A DNA stretch of 64,000 bases from Campylobacter sp. 2014D-0216. GTDB lineage: Bacteria > Campylobacterota > Campylobacteria > Campylobacterales > Campylobacteraceae. Location of the stretch: the NCBI RefSeq assembly GCF_014931215.1, contig NZ_CP063089.1, positions 372,001 through 436,000 on the forward strand, written 5' to 3'. Under the pieces are notes generated by a model, which did no database searches, was not told the origin of the DNA, and saw only the letters and a list, made by a program, of their open reading frames with translations. A program made the position numbers and the translations under genes. Shown piece after piece: positions 1-10,092 of the stretch (positions within the stretch are counted from its first letter, which is position 1; the number at the start of each line of letters is the position of its first letter).

Positions 1-799
1 AGTGAGGGTTAAATTCACAAATATCTGCTAGAAAAACTTTTTTACTTTCAAAAATTACTTTCAGTGGTTGTAAAATTTCTTTTAAACTTATACCAAAAAC
101 AGCAGGAGCACTTACTGCAGGTGCTATACTTTGTGAAAATACATCCATGTCTATTGTGAGATAAATCACTTCATTTTGTTTTAAGAACTCTTTTATAGCT
201 TTTATAGAATTTTCAAATTCATGATCTAGTATATAATCTGCTTGCATATTTTTCATGGTTTGAAAAAGTGCTTTTGTATTGGATAGCTGACTTGCACCCA
301 AACAAAGATAGGAAAAATGATAATTATTTTCTTTTGCATATTCATAGGCTTTATAAAAAGAATTTCCTGAAGTGTGTAAATTTTGTTTTCTTACATCAAA
401 ATGTGCATCAAAGTTGATAACTCCTACTTGCTTTTTATAATCTAAAAGTGCTTTTATAGGCGCTAAAGAAGTTTCATGTCCACCGCCTAAAATCACGCCA
501 TAATGTTGGTTGTGTAAAATTTCTAAACACTTATTATAAAGCATATCATCGCCTAGTTCAAGACAGTCAAAACCTTCAATATCCCCCAAATCATCAAAGT
601 TAAAATCATCATGAACGGCAAAATTTGCCATATTTTTTCTTATGATTTTTGGAGCTAATTCACTTCCAATCCTGCCATGATTTCTTTCTACACCTAGCGA
701 GGAGCAAAAACCTAGCAATTTGTTGTTAGATTGAGAGTTTAAACACTTAAATAATCTTTGATGTATTAACTCATTGCCATCATTTCTACCTTTCCACAT
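1..799 (-). CDS. hutG: Formimidoylglutamase-like arginase-family hydrolase (3' end outside window)
   Basis: The gene starts at 799 behind a strong AAAGGAGG ribosome site and runs off the left edge, leaving about 266 codons. The translation carries the metal-site motifs of the arginase/agmatinase/HutG (ureohydrolase) fold: GGGHE, NFDAHFD and TIDMDVF, followed by APAVSAPAV and LADICEFNP. The early NHGRIGS segment and the SAPAV block fit HutG better than agmatinase. HutG hydrolyses N-formimidoyl-glutamate to glutamate and formamide in histidine breakdown. No other hut gene is visible, but anything co-transcribed would lie to the left. It diverges from a transporter/enolase-type pair. The family is certain, the exact substrate likely. 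Confidence 0.82.
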   Translation of the reverse strand, partial: MWKGRNDGNELIHQRLFKCLNSQSNNKLLGFCSSLGVERNHGRIGSELAPKIIRKNMANFAVHDDFNFDDLGDIEGFDCLELGDDMLYNKCLEILHNQHYGVILGGGHETSLAPIKALLDYKKQVGVINFDAHFDVRKQNLHTSGNSFYKAYEYAKENNYHFSYLCLGASQLSNTKALFQTMKNMQADYILDHEFENSIKAIKEFLKQNEVIYLTIDMDVFSQSIAPAVSAPAVFGISLKEILQPLKVIFESKKVFLADICEFNPH

Positions 800-1052
800 A
801 TATCCTCCTTTCTTGCTTGTTTATTTTAATATAGGACTAATTTTTAAATATATTTGTTTTTTAAAAAACTTGTATGTATTTTTGTGTATTTTGGTAGCAT
901 TGATTTTTTTATTAAATATTCTTTTGGTAACAATAAATGTTTGGTAGGCCTTTAAAATCAGCTTTTGTTTTACATAGAGTCAAAAAAAGTTTTAAGTTTG
1001 CTTTTAAGATAAGGAATTACCATATATATAATTTACAACCAAAAGGAGAATC
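800..1052. promoter_or_regulatory. Divergent intergenic region between hutG-like and BCCT genes
   Basis: This 253-base gap holds the control regions for both directions. A TATAAT box at 1027-1032 is the probable -10 element for the transporter gene, giving a very short leader before the AAAGGAG site and the ATG at 1053. TTTGGTA occurs three times on the plus strand (890-896, 923-929, 940-946), which could be a regulator-binding array. No ORF or RNA gene was recognised here. Confidence 0.5.
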
Positions 1053-2570
1053 ATGCAAAAAAATAATCAAAGAACTTATGATTTATTTTTAATCATCACA
1101 TCTATTTTGGCCGTGTTTTTAGTGATCGCTATATTGCTTGCAAATCCTAGTAAAGCTTTAGAAGTAGCAAATTTTCTTTTTAGTAAACTAACTCATACTT
1201 TTGGATCTTTTGTGCAGCTTTTTGAGTTTATTTGTGTGGTATTTGTAATTTACTTGGCTTTTTCTAAAATAGGTAATATTAAGTTAGGCGATGGGAAAAA
1301 TCCTTACTCCAATACAGCTTGGATTTTTATGTTTATTTGTGCAGGTCTTGGTTCTGCTACTATGTATTGGGCATTTATGGAGTGGGCGTATTATTATTTA
1401 GCACCTGGTTTAAACATTACACCACAATCAGCAGAAGCTTTAAGAAGTGCAACCTCTTTTGTTTATTTGCATTGGGGGATTACTCCTTGGTCTGTGTATG
1501 CTTTAAGTTCTATAGCAATGTGTTTTCATTTTTATATTTTAAAAAATAAAAATCTTAAAATTTCAAGCTTGATAGCAAATATTTTACATATTAAGCAAAG
1601 TGCAGTACTTGATAAAATCATTGATGTTGTGTTTTTATTTAGCACTTTTGGTGGGCTTGTGCTTACTACTACTTTGTCTATTATAACTATTAGTGCGGGA
1701 ATTTCTGGAATTTTTGGTGTTAGTGATGATTTTTATTTAAAATTTATACTTCTTGCTAGTATTACAGCTGTGTTTACTTTTTCAAGTTTTGTAGGGCTTT
1801 CACGGGGTATGGCAATACTTGCTAAAATTTCTTGTGTATTGTGTTTTGTATTTGCGATATTGGTATTTATTTTAGGCGATAGTGTCTTTATATTGAATAA
1901 TATCATAAATAGTATAGGAGTGTTTTTTAGTAATTATGTTTCTATGAGTTTATATAATGATATCACAGGTGCAAGTAGTTTTAATGCAGATTGGACAGTT
2001 TTTTACTGGCTTTATTGGATCACCTATACTCCTGCTGTGAGTATTTTCGTAACTAAAATTTCTAAAGGAAGAACCATTCGCCAAGTAATTTTTGGATTAA
2101 TTGTAGGTGGATGCATTGGAACTTGGTTTTTCTTTGGAGTTTTAAGTTCTTATGCAATAGATGTTTTTCAAAGTGGAATTTTAGATGTTCCTGGTTTTAT
2201 TAGCTCTAATGCAGGTGAAGCAGGGGTGGTGGCGTTGATTAAAACACTGCCTTTTGGAAGTATTTTTGCTCTTTTTTATTTTTTGATTATGATGATTTTT
2301 TTAGCCTCGCATATGGATGCAACTGCTTTTACGATTTCTTGTGTAAGCACTAAAATCAATAGTGAAAATCCTAGTAAATATCTAAAAGTTTTTTGGTGTA
2401 TTATGCTTGGGTTGATTCCTTTGGTAATGCTTTACATCAAGGCAGATTTAAATACTTTAAAAGTAGCAGTGGTTTTAAGCGCTGCGCCGTTTTTGATTAT
2501 ACTAGCGATTAGTTTTTATGGACTTATTCAATGGATAAAAAGGATAAAAAATGAAAATTGTAAAAGTTGA
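1053..2570 (+). CDS. BCCT-family quaternary amine transporter
   Basis: A 505-residue protein with about twelve hydrophobic segments belonging to the betaine/carnitine/choline transporter family. The substrate aromatic box is recognisable: W141-G-(x4)-W146-(x2)-Y149 has the spacing of the box in helix 4 of BetP, and the helix-8 stretch WTVFYWLYW near 314-322 adds more tryptophans. The conserved KISKGRTIRQ sequence follows at 335-344. The protein lacks the long charged terminal extensions of osmosensing members such as BetP, so nutrient uptake is as plausible as osmoprotection. Its last 20 bases overlap the next gene, so the two are co-translated. Substrate is inferred only as a quaternary or methylated amine. 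Confidence 0.88.
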   Translation: MQKNNQRTYDLFLIITSILAVFLVIAILLANPSKALEVANFLFSKLTHTFGSFVQLFEFICVVFVIYLAFSKIGNIKLGDGKNPYSNTAWIFMFICAGLGSATMYWAFMEWAYYYLAPGLNITPQSAEALRSATSFVYLHWGITPWSVYALSSIAMCFHFYILKNKNLKISSLIANILHIKQSAVLDKIIDVVFLFSTFGGLVLTTTLSIITISAGISGIFGVSDDFYLKFILLASITAVFTFSSFVGLSRGMAILAKISCVLCFVFAILVFILGDSVFILNNIINSIGVFFSNYVSMSLYNDITGASSFNADWTVFYWLYWITYTPAVSIFVTKISKGRTIRQVIFGLIVGGCIGTWFFFGVLSSYAIDVFQSGILDVPGFISSNAGEAGVVALIKTLPFGSIFALFYFLIMMIFLASHMDATAFTISCVSTKINSENPSKYLKVFWCIMLGLIPLVMLYIKADLNTLKVAVVLSAAPFLIILAISFYGLIQWIKRIKNENCKS

Positions 2571-3678
2571 ACCTATATGGTTGAGAGTAAAACCTTTTAA
2601 TGAGCCTTGTGAATGGGGTGAAGATGCATTTATTTTAAAAATTCATACTGATAATAATCTTTATGGAATTGGGGAGAGTGATAGTGCTGCTGCAGTGTTA
2701 AAAATGATGTTTGAGCAGCCTAGTACGCATGGATCTTGTAGAAATTTAAGCGAAATTTTATTAGGGCAAGATCCAAGAAATATCAAGAAGATTATGGATG
2801 ATTTACTTGAAGGAAGTGCATATTATGGATATAGTGGAGCGCTAATTTGTGCATTAAGTGCCATTAATATCGCATTGTATGACTTACTAGGAAAGATTTA
2901 TGGTGTTAGTGTGGCTGTTTTGCTTGGTGGAAAAAGAAAAGACTACTTAAATGCTTATGCTACTTTTATTCCAAGCCAAGATTTAAAAGCAAATGCGGTT
3001 AAGGCTAAGCATCTAAAAAGTGAAGGATTTAAGCTACTGAAATTTGGTGGTGCTGGTTTTGGAAGTAATGCGTTAAGTGATAAAGAGATTATACAAGGTA
3101 TAAGAGAAACAGTTGGAGATGAGGTTAAGCTTAGTATTGATTTGGTTGGGCTTTGGAAAAATTTTTCTTATGCAAGAGAAAGATTTTTGGATATTAAAGA
3201 GTATAATCTAGAGTGGATAGAAGAACCTGTGGGTATGAATAATGTTTGTGATTATGCAAGACTTAGTGAGCATTTACCTTGTAAAATTACAGGCGGAGAA
3301 GGTTTTTACACGCAAAATGAATTTGAAAATTTTATAAAAAAATCAAAAGTTTCTATAGTCCAGCCAGATATTACAAGGTGCGGGGGATTTGATACTATGG
3401 TTGAGGTTGAAAAATTATCTTTAAAATATGGTTGTGATTTAGTTCCGCATGGTTTTTCTACGGGAATTTTACTTGCTGCTACAGTGCAATTTTTAGCAAG
3501 TAGCAAGCATTGCGATTTGATTGAATACTCCCAATCTACAAGTGCACTTTACACGCATTTGGTGAAAAATTTAATTCCTTGTAAAGATGGAATTATAGCA
3601 ATTGAAGATGTTGTGGGTATAGGAGTAGAGCTAAATGAAGAGTTGATAAAACAATATCGCATTGATATTAAGATTTGA
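2551..3678 (+). CDS. Enolase-superfamily (mandelate racemase subgroup) enzyme
   Basis: The 375-residue protein has the two-domain mandelate racemase/muconate lactonizing fold. Metal ligands are visible at D197 (SIDLVG), E224 (WIEEP) and E250 (GGEG), with the catalytic dyad partner D273 (QPDITRCGG) and H300 (VPHGFSTG), and E325. The second-strand motif, usually K-x-K, reads K164-F-G166, so the second lysine is missing. Such enzymes abstract the proton alpha to a carboxylate, giving racemases, epimerases or dehydratases. It overlaps the BCCT gene, so its substrate probably arrives through that carrier, for example a hydroxylated betaine. Function beyond the superfamily is unproven. Confidence 0.8.
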   Translation: MKIVKVEPIWLRVKPFNEPCEWGEDAFILKIHTDNNLYGIGESDSAAAVLKMMFEQPSTHGSCRNLSEILLGQDPRNIKKIMDDLLEGSAYYGYSGALICALSAINIALYDLLGKIYGVSVAVLLGGKRKDYLNAYATFIPSQDLKANAVKAKHLKSEGFKLLKFGGAGFGSNALSDKEIIQGIRETVGDEVKLSIDLVGLWKNFSYARERFLDIKEYNLEWIEEPVGMNNVCDYARLSEHLPCKITGGEGFYTQNEFENFIKKSKVSIVQPDITRCGGFDTMVEVEKLSLKYGCDLVPHGFSTGILLAATVQFLASSKHCDLIEYSQSTSALYTHLVKNLIPCKDGIIAIEDVVGIGVELNEELIKQYRIDIKI

Positions 3679-3693
3679 GTTTAACTCAAATCT
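3671..3693. terminator. Bidirectional terminator between convergent genes
   Basis: Inverted repeat AGATTTGAG ... CTCAAATCT with a short loop, followed by TTTT on the plus side. It lies between the enolase-type gene and fdhU, which converge here. The stop codon TGA of the enolase-type gene (3676-3678) is inside the left arm. Confidence 0.65.
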
Positions 3694-3694
3694 T

Positions 3695-3922
3695 TTATGG
3701 TTTTTGAATTAAAAATTTTAAACTAGGGCCGTTTTGATCAATTTCTAAAACTTTAAAACCACGATTTGTTGCATCATGAGGTATAGAATTAATACTTTGT
3801 GGGCAATCACATAAGATTTCTAAAATCTCTCCTGATTTTAGCTCTTTTAATGCTTCAAGAGTTGCTATGGCAGGATATGGACATGCCTCACCTTCTAAAT
3901 TTAAACTATAGTGAATGATCAT
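3695..3922 (-). CDS. fdhU: TusA/YedF-like sulfur or selenium carrier FdhU
   Basis: A 75-residue TusA-type protein with the hallmark C-P-Y-P motif near residues 14-17 (EGEACPYPAI), whose cysteine carries a persulfide or perselenide. In C. jejuni the orthologous pair fdhT/fdhU is needed for selenium-dependent formate dehydrogenase activity. The start codon overlaps the stop of the upstream fdhT by four bases, so the two are translationally coupled. The selenocysteine tRNA gene nearby supports a role in selenium handling. The family is secure; the symbol follows the Campylobacter naming from memory. Confidence 0.85.
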   Translation of the reverse strand: MIIHYSLNLEGEACPYPAIATLEALKELKSGEILEILCDCPQSINSIPHDATNRGFKVLEIDQNGPSLKFLIQKP

Positions 3923-5130
3923 TTTTTCCCTTTGTTGTATTGTAAAAAGAAGAATTTTTTATATTGCAAAATGAGTAAAAATAAAATTGCAAACAAAGCG
4001 AGATTGATCAAAAGTCCATTAAAATAACCAAAATCATTTAAAAGATGAACTTTAATGCCTTCTGTAAGCGCTTTAGGAAAATGATCGTAGTTTAAAGCAA
4101 GTATCATGGTTCCAATGATATTTGCGATACCAACTATCATAAAATGGCTTTGTCCCTCACATGCTCTATACATCCAACCGCATTCGCATCCACCTGCAAA
4201 AACTATCCCAAAGCCAAATAAAAAAGATCCCAACATCAGTGCAGGAGAAATTTCTACAACTTTACTAGTATGACCTTGTAGGATAAAAGCAAAAACAATC
4301 AAGCAAGCTACTATCATTGCGATTAAAGCTCCTTTGATGGCATTATCTCTTCCAAATAAAAATAAATCTCTAAAGCAAGAAGTAAAACAAATTTGTGCTC
4401 TTGAAATCACAAAACCAAAAACAAAGCCAAAAATAAGTGCTAAAGGAAGAAAGCTTTTTTTGTCATTTAGATGAATATCTTGTATAGGTGTCATGAAGAT
4501 AACATAATATACAAACAAGATGAATATAAGCATTCCTATATAAAAATAAATCTTTGCGCGGTTATCATATGTTTTTTGTTTATGATATTCTTTACATACG
4601 CGTTCTAGTTTGGCTTTTGGCTTAAAGAAAGATAAATTGCATACTTTAACCGCTGTAAAAATTCCTAAAATCATAAAAAAAGTAAAAACCCAAGTATGTA
4701 AAGAAAAATAAGGTAAACCCGTAAAAAAATTCGCCAAGTTGCAACCAAATGCAAGTCTTGCGCCAAAACCAGATAAAATTCCACCCACTATAGCTTGAAA
4801 AATTCGAATTTTACTTGCTGGAAGACGCCATTTGAATTTGTTTGCTAAAAATGCAGCTACTAAACAGCCTATAAGCATGCCTATTAGCATAATGCCATCA
4901 ATTCTTGTCAAGGGAGTTCCGTTTAAATTTTGCTTTTGATAGTAAGAATAAGTGCTTAAATCCATACCAAAAAGCTCTAAAAGTTCTCCACCCCAGCGTG
5001 TCATCTCTCCTGTAACAGCCCAAACACTACCAAAAATTCCAAAATAAACAGCGCTTATAATTCCAAGTATAATCATACCTTTAGAATTATCCCAAAAATT
5101 AATAAGAAAATATTGTTTGAAAGATTGCAT
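3919..5130 (-). CDS. fdhT: YeeE/YedE-family membrane transporter FdhT
   Basis: A 403-residue polytopic membrane protein of the YedE/YeeE (TsuA-like) family, importers of sulfur or selenium compounds. Conserved glycine- and cysteine-bearing membrane motifs are present (GARLAFGCN, RAQICFTSCFRD, FAGGCECGWMYRA). Long, strongly hydrophobic helices fill both halves, which look like an internal repeat. With fdhU it forms a two-gene operon read away from the selC-purA unit. In Campylobacter this pair supports the selenoenzyme formate dehydrogenase; uptake or routing of selenium is the accepted but not fully proven role. Confidence 0.87.
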   Translation of the reverse strand: MQSFKQYFLINFWDNSKGMIILGIISAVYFGIFGSVWAVTGEMTRWGGELLELFGMDLSTYSYYQKQNLNGTPLTRIDGIMLIGMLIGCLVAAFLANKFKWRLPASKIRIFQAIVGGILSGFGARLAFGCNLANFFTGLPYFSLHTWVFTFFMILGIFTAVKVCNLSFFKPKAKLERVCKEYHKQKTYDNRAKIYFYIGMLIFILFVYYVIFMTPIQDIHLNDKKSFLPLALIFGFVFGFVISRAQICFTSCFRDLFLFGRDNAIKGALIAMIVACLIVFAFILQGHTSKVVEISPALMLGSFLFGFGIVFAGGCECGWMYRACEGQSHFMIVGIANIIGTMILALNYDHFPKALTEGIKVHLLNDFGYFNGLLINLALFAILFLLILQYKKFFFLQYNKGKK

Positions 5131-5152
5131 AAGATATCCATTGTACTGTAAT

Positions 5153-5188
5153 TGTCAAAACTTGACACTAAATAAAGTATGTATTATA
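5153..5188 (-). promoter_or_regulatory. fdhTU promoter with palindrome in the initially transcribed region
   Basis: On the minus strand a TATAAT -10 box lies at 5188-5183. About 16-30 bases downstream of it is a perfect inverted repeat TGTCAA-N3-TTGACA (5153-5167), still upstream of the fdhT start. The position suits an operator for a dimeric repressor or a short RNA hairpin. Confidence 0.5.
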
Positions 5189-5281
5189 GCTAAGAAATTT
5201 GATAAAAAAATAAAACCACCGTTGTAAGAGTGGAATGAGATTTTGAGTGTTTAGTTTTTGTTTTAATTAAAAATATTAAGA

Positions 5282-7084
<1,803 letters not shown>

Positions 7085-7088
<4 letters not shown>

Positions 7089-7600
7089 AAAAGATAATAT
7101 ATTTATTTGTTTTTATAGGGGTTTTGCATGCTCAACAAAGTTGTGAGCAGTATTTTGAAGCTAGAAAAGAGCAAATGCAAGAACAAATCAGAGAATACGA
7201 TGAAGCTAGACAAGGTTTAGAAGCTTATAAGGCTTCTTTTGAAGCTTTACAAAAAGAAAAAATGCAAGCTTTAGTGCAAAAAGAAGCAGATATTAATGCA
7301 AGTTTAGAACAAATAAAAACTTTAAAAGAACAAAATGAGCGTATTTTAGAAGCAACAAAGAAAAATCTTCAAGTAATTAATGATAAAACTATGGGTCGTA
7401 TTACAGAAATTTACGCAAAAATGAAAGATGTAGCAGTTGCTGGGATATTAAGCGAGATGGAGCCAGATGAGGCATCAAGAATTTTACTTTCACTAGATCC
7501 TAGAAAAATTTCATCTATTATGGCTAAGATGGATCCTAAAAAAGCTTCAGATTTAACCTTGCTTTTGAAAAATTTAGATCAAAATGCAAGTTCACAATAA
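7085..7600 (+). CDS. MotE-like periplasmic coiled-coil protein with glycosylation sequons
   Basis: A 171-residue exported protein: residues 1-16 form a signal peptide (ending LHA), followed by a long coiled coil and a C-terminal helical domain similar to the MgtE N-terminal fold (EMEPDEASRILLSLDPRKISSIMAKMDPKKAS, split motif). MotE chaperones the stator protein MotB in related bacteria. Two Campylobacter N-glycosylation sequons D-x-N-x-S are present at N71 (DINAS) and N167 (DQNAS). It corresponds to the C. jejuni glycoprotein Cj1496c, which I recall as affecting invasion and colonisation. It overlaps fliJ. Confidence 0.82.
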
Positions 7601-7661
7601 GTTTTAAGCAGTTTTTACCTTTTTTTTAGTATTATTTCAATAAAAATAAAAAGGTGGATAA

Positions 7662-8213
7662 ATGCGTATCAAACCAGCTCACATACCTTATATAGCAAAT
7701 AAAATTATACTTGATTTAATGCATTCTTCTTTTGTAAAAATCAAAGATGATAGCCAAAAACTTTTAAAAGTTGCAAAAGAGATTATAGAAATAGATGTTT
7801 TGAATGAGCGTAAGCTAGATGAAAAAGCAAAAGAGCTTCTAGAAAGCCAAGAAGATGAGATTGAGTTTATGCAAATTGACAGAAAAAGTATGTTTTGGAT
7901 GATCAAGAAAAAATTAGCTAATGAGTTTAAATTTATACTTGATAGCGAAGATCGATACAACAACCTTTCTCATAAAATTTTAGAAAATTTGGTTGATGAG
8001 GATTTAATCAACTACAATGTATCAGAAAATCGTGTAAAAAATTTAATTTTTTCAAGTATTATGTCTTATTTAAGAGAGTATGAAAAATTAGAAGATTTAG
8101 TATATGAAAAAATTTCAAATTACAAAAGAAAATTAATCCCAGGTTCTGAGGAGTATGAGTTGGTGTTTGAAAAACTTTATCAAGAAGAGCTTAGAAAAAA
8201 AGGACTTTTATGA
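7662..8213 (+). CDS. DUF507 family protein
   Basis: A 183-residue soluble, charged, helical protein of the DUF507 family found across Campylobacterota and related phyla; the biochemical role is unknown. The start MRIKPAHIPYIA follows AAAGGTGG. It contains no membrane segment or recognisable catalytic motif. Its stop overlaps the carA start (ATGA), so it is co-translated with carbamoyl phosphate synthase, but a functional tie to pyrimidine or arginine synthesis is not established. Confidence 0.75.
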   Translation: MRIKPAHIPYIANKIILDLMHSSFVKIKDDSQKLLKVAKEIIEIDVLNERKLDEKAKELLESQEDEIEFMQIDRKSMFWMIKKKLANEFKFILDSEDRYNNLSHKILENLVDEDLINYNVSENRVKNLIFSSIMSYLREYEKLEDLVYEKISNYKRKLIPGSEEYELVFEKLYQEELRKKGLL

Positions 8214-9328
8214 AAGCATATATTTATATAGAAAATGATGTTTTTTTAAGTGCTAAAGCTTTTGGAGAAAGTGGAACTTTTTTTGGAGAACTTGTTTTTA
8301 ACACTTCTTTAACGGGTTATCAAGAAATACTGTCAGATCCTTCTTATGCAGGACAATTTGTGGTTTTTTCAATGCCAGAGATCGGTGTGGTAGGTGTTAA
8401 TGATGAAGATAATGAAAGCAAAGAAGTTTTTGCTAGTGGAATGATTATAAGAGAATTAAACGAAGATTATTCAAATTTTAGAGCAAATGATTCTTTGAGT
8501 GCTTATCTAAAAAAACATGGAAAAATAGGACTTTGTGAAGTTGATACAAGATTTTTAGTCAAAATGATTAGAGATCATGGAAATTTAAGAGCAGTTGTAT
8601 CTACAGAAATCAAAGACAAAGAAGAGCTTAAAAAAATGCTTTTATCAAGTGCTAAGATTGATGAGGTTAATTATGTAGCTCAAGTTAGTACTAAAGCTAA
8701 ATATCAACATACCAAAGGCGCATGGGATCATAACAAAAAAAGTTATGAAGAGGTAAAGTCATGTGGTAAAAAAATAGCTGTACTAGACTATGGAGTAAAG
8801 GAAAACATCTTAAATGAGCTTGTTAGTGTTGGTTTAGAAGTAGAAGTCTTTCCATACAATACCAAAGCAAAAGATTTGATTGATTTATATCAAAAAGGTG
8901 GTATTCATGGAGTATTTTTGTCAAATGGTCCAGGTGAGCCAAAAATTTTACAAGAGGAAATTGCAGAGATTAGAAAATTAGCCGAAGCGAAAATTCCTAT
9001 GCTTGGTATTTGTTTGGGGCATCAGCTTCTAAGCAATGCCTTTGGCTATGAAACATATAAAATGAAATTTGGTCAGCATGGGGCAAATCACCCAGTGATT
9101 AATCTAACCAATAACACTGTAGAAATTACAGCTCAAAACCACAACTATAATGTTCCTGAGGAAATTGCAGAGGTTGCTATTATTACTCATAGAAATTTGT
9201 TTGGTGATAATGTAGAAGGTGTAAAATACAAAAATTATCCTATCATTTCAGTACAACATCACCCTGAAAGCTCTTCGGGTCCACATGAGAGCAAATATAT
9301 CTTTAAAGAATTTTTAGAGCTTTTGTGA
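8210..9328 (+). CDS. carA: Carbamoyl-phosphate synthase small subunit
   Basis: The 372-residue glutamine amidotransferase subunit supplies ammonia to CarB for carbamoyl phosphate, a precursor of arginine and pyrimidines. The N-terminal CPSase domain shows NTSLTGYQEILSDPSY; the class I glutaminase domain has FLSNGPGEP, the nucleophile in GICLGHQ, and HHPES. Length is normal. Start overlaps the DUF507 stop and its own stop overlaps a GTG start downstream. carB is not in this window, as is usual in Campylobacter. Confidence 0.97.
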   Translation: MKAYIYIENDVFLSAKAFGESGTFFGELVFNTSLTGYQEILSDPSYAGQFVVFSMPEIGVVGVNDEDNESKEVFASGMIIRELNEDYSNFRANDSLSAYLKKHGKIGLCEVDTRFLVKMIRDHGNLRAVVSTEIKDKEELKKMLLSSAKIDEVNYVAQVSTKAKYQHTKGAWDHNKKSYEEVKSCGKKIAVLDYGVKENILNELVSVGLEVEVFPYNTKAKDLIDLYQKGGIHGVFLSNGPGEPKILQEEIAEIRKLAEAKIPMLGICLGHQLLSNAFGYETYKMKFGQHGANHPVINLTNNTVEITAQNHNYNVPEEIAEVAIITHRNLFGDNVEGVKYKNYPIISVQHHPESSSGPHESKYIFKEFLELL

Positions 9329-9987
9329 ATTTAGATTTTTTTGCTTTGGCGAGTATAGCTTTTCTTTCAAGCTTTGGACATTGTTATGGAATGTGCGGAG
9401 GTTTTGTTTTGGCTTATACTCAACTTTCAAAGCAAATTAAACTTCCTTTTTTTCTTTTGATCTTTTCTTATCATATTTCAAGAATTTTAGCTTATGTATG
9501 TTTGGGTGTGCTTTTTGCATTGTTTGGAAGTTTAATCGCACCAAGTGAATTTTTAAAAGGGATCATGTATTTTATAATCGGTAATTTTATGATCTTACTT
9601 GCTTTGGCTTTGATTTTTAAAGGAAAGCTTTTAGCATTTTTAGAAAAGTCACTTATTTTTGATAGTTTGATTAAAAAAAATATTTCTAAACTTATTCAAA
9701 AAAAATCATTCGCAAGCACTCTGTTGCTTGGTTTTTTAAATGGTTTTGTGCCTTGTGGCTTGGTGTATTTTTATATCGCTTTTGGTATGAGTACACAAGA
9801 TTTGTATTTATCAGCATTGGTCATGTTGATTTTTGGATTATCTACTTTACCAGCACTTATGTTTTTTTCTTATTTTTCTAAAATTGTAAATGAAAGGTTT
9901 CAAAAGCTTGCTAGTTTAGCTTCATACGGGTTGATTTTGTGCTATGGCTTGTATTTTTCTTATTTGGGATTTATCTTTACAAGATAA
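9325..9987 (+). CDS. Sulfite exporter TauE/SafE family membrane protein
   Basis: A 220-residue membrane protein with about six hydrophobic helices. GHCYGMCGGF near residues 18-27 and NGFVPCGLVYFY in the second half are the conserved cysteine motifs of the UreH/CcdA-like branch of TauE/SafE proteins. Start is GTG overlapping the carA stop. Members often sit beside cytochrome oxidase genes, and ccoN begins 105 bases downstream, so a part in metal delivery or thiol chemistry for oxidase assembly is reasonable but unproven. Confidence 0.75.
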   Translation: MNLDFFALASIAFLSSFGHCYGMCGGFVLAYTQLSKQIKLPFFLLIFSYHISRILAYVCLGVLFALFGSLIAPSEFLKGIMYFIIGNFMILLALALIFKGKLLAFLEKSLIFDSLIKKNISKLIQKKSFASTLLLGFLNGFVPCGLVYFYIAFGMSTQDLYLSALVMLIFGLSTLPALMFFSYFSKIVNERFQKLASLASYGLILCYGLYFSYLGFIFTR

Positions 9988-10045
9988 TTTATTTACAATT
10001 AGTTTATAATAAATTTTTTTAAGCTAAAAAAGATATTAAATGTCG

Positions 10046-10056
10046 TATAATATAAT
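10046..10056 (+). promoter_or_regulatory. Probable -10 region of ccoNOQP
   Basis: Two overlapping TATAAT boxes (10046-10051 and 10051-10056) about 37-47 bases before the ccoN start, which itself has a very strong AAGGAGAGG ribosome site at 10082-10090. Confidence 0.55.
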
Positions 10057-10092
10057 GATTGCATATTGCAGAAAAAAACTTAAGGAGAGGAA

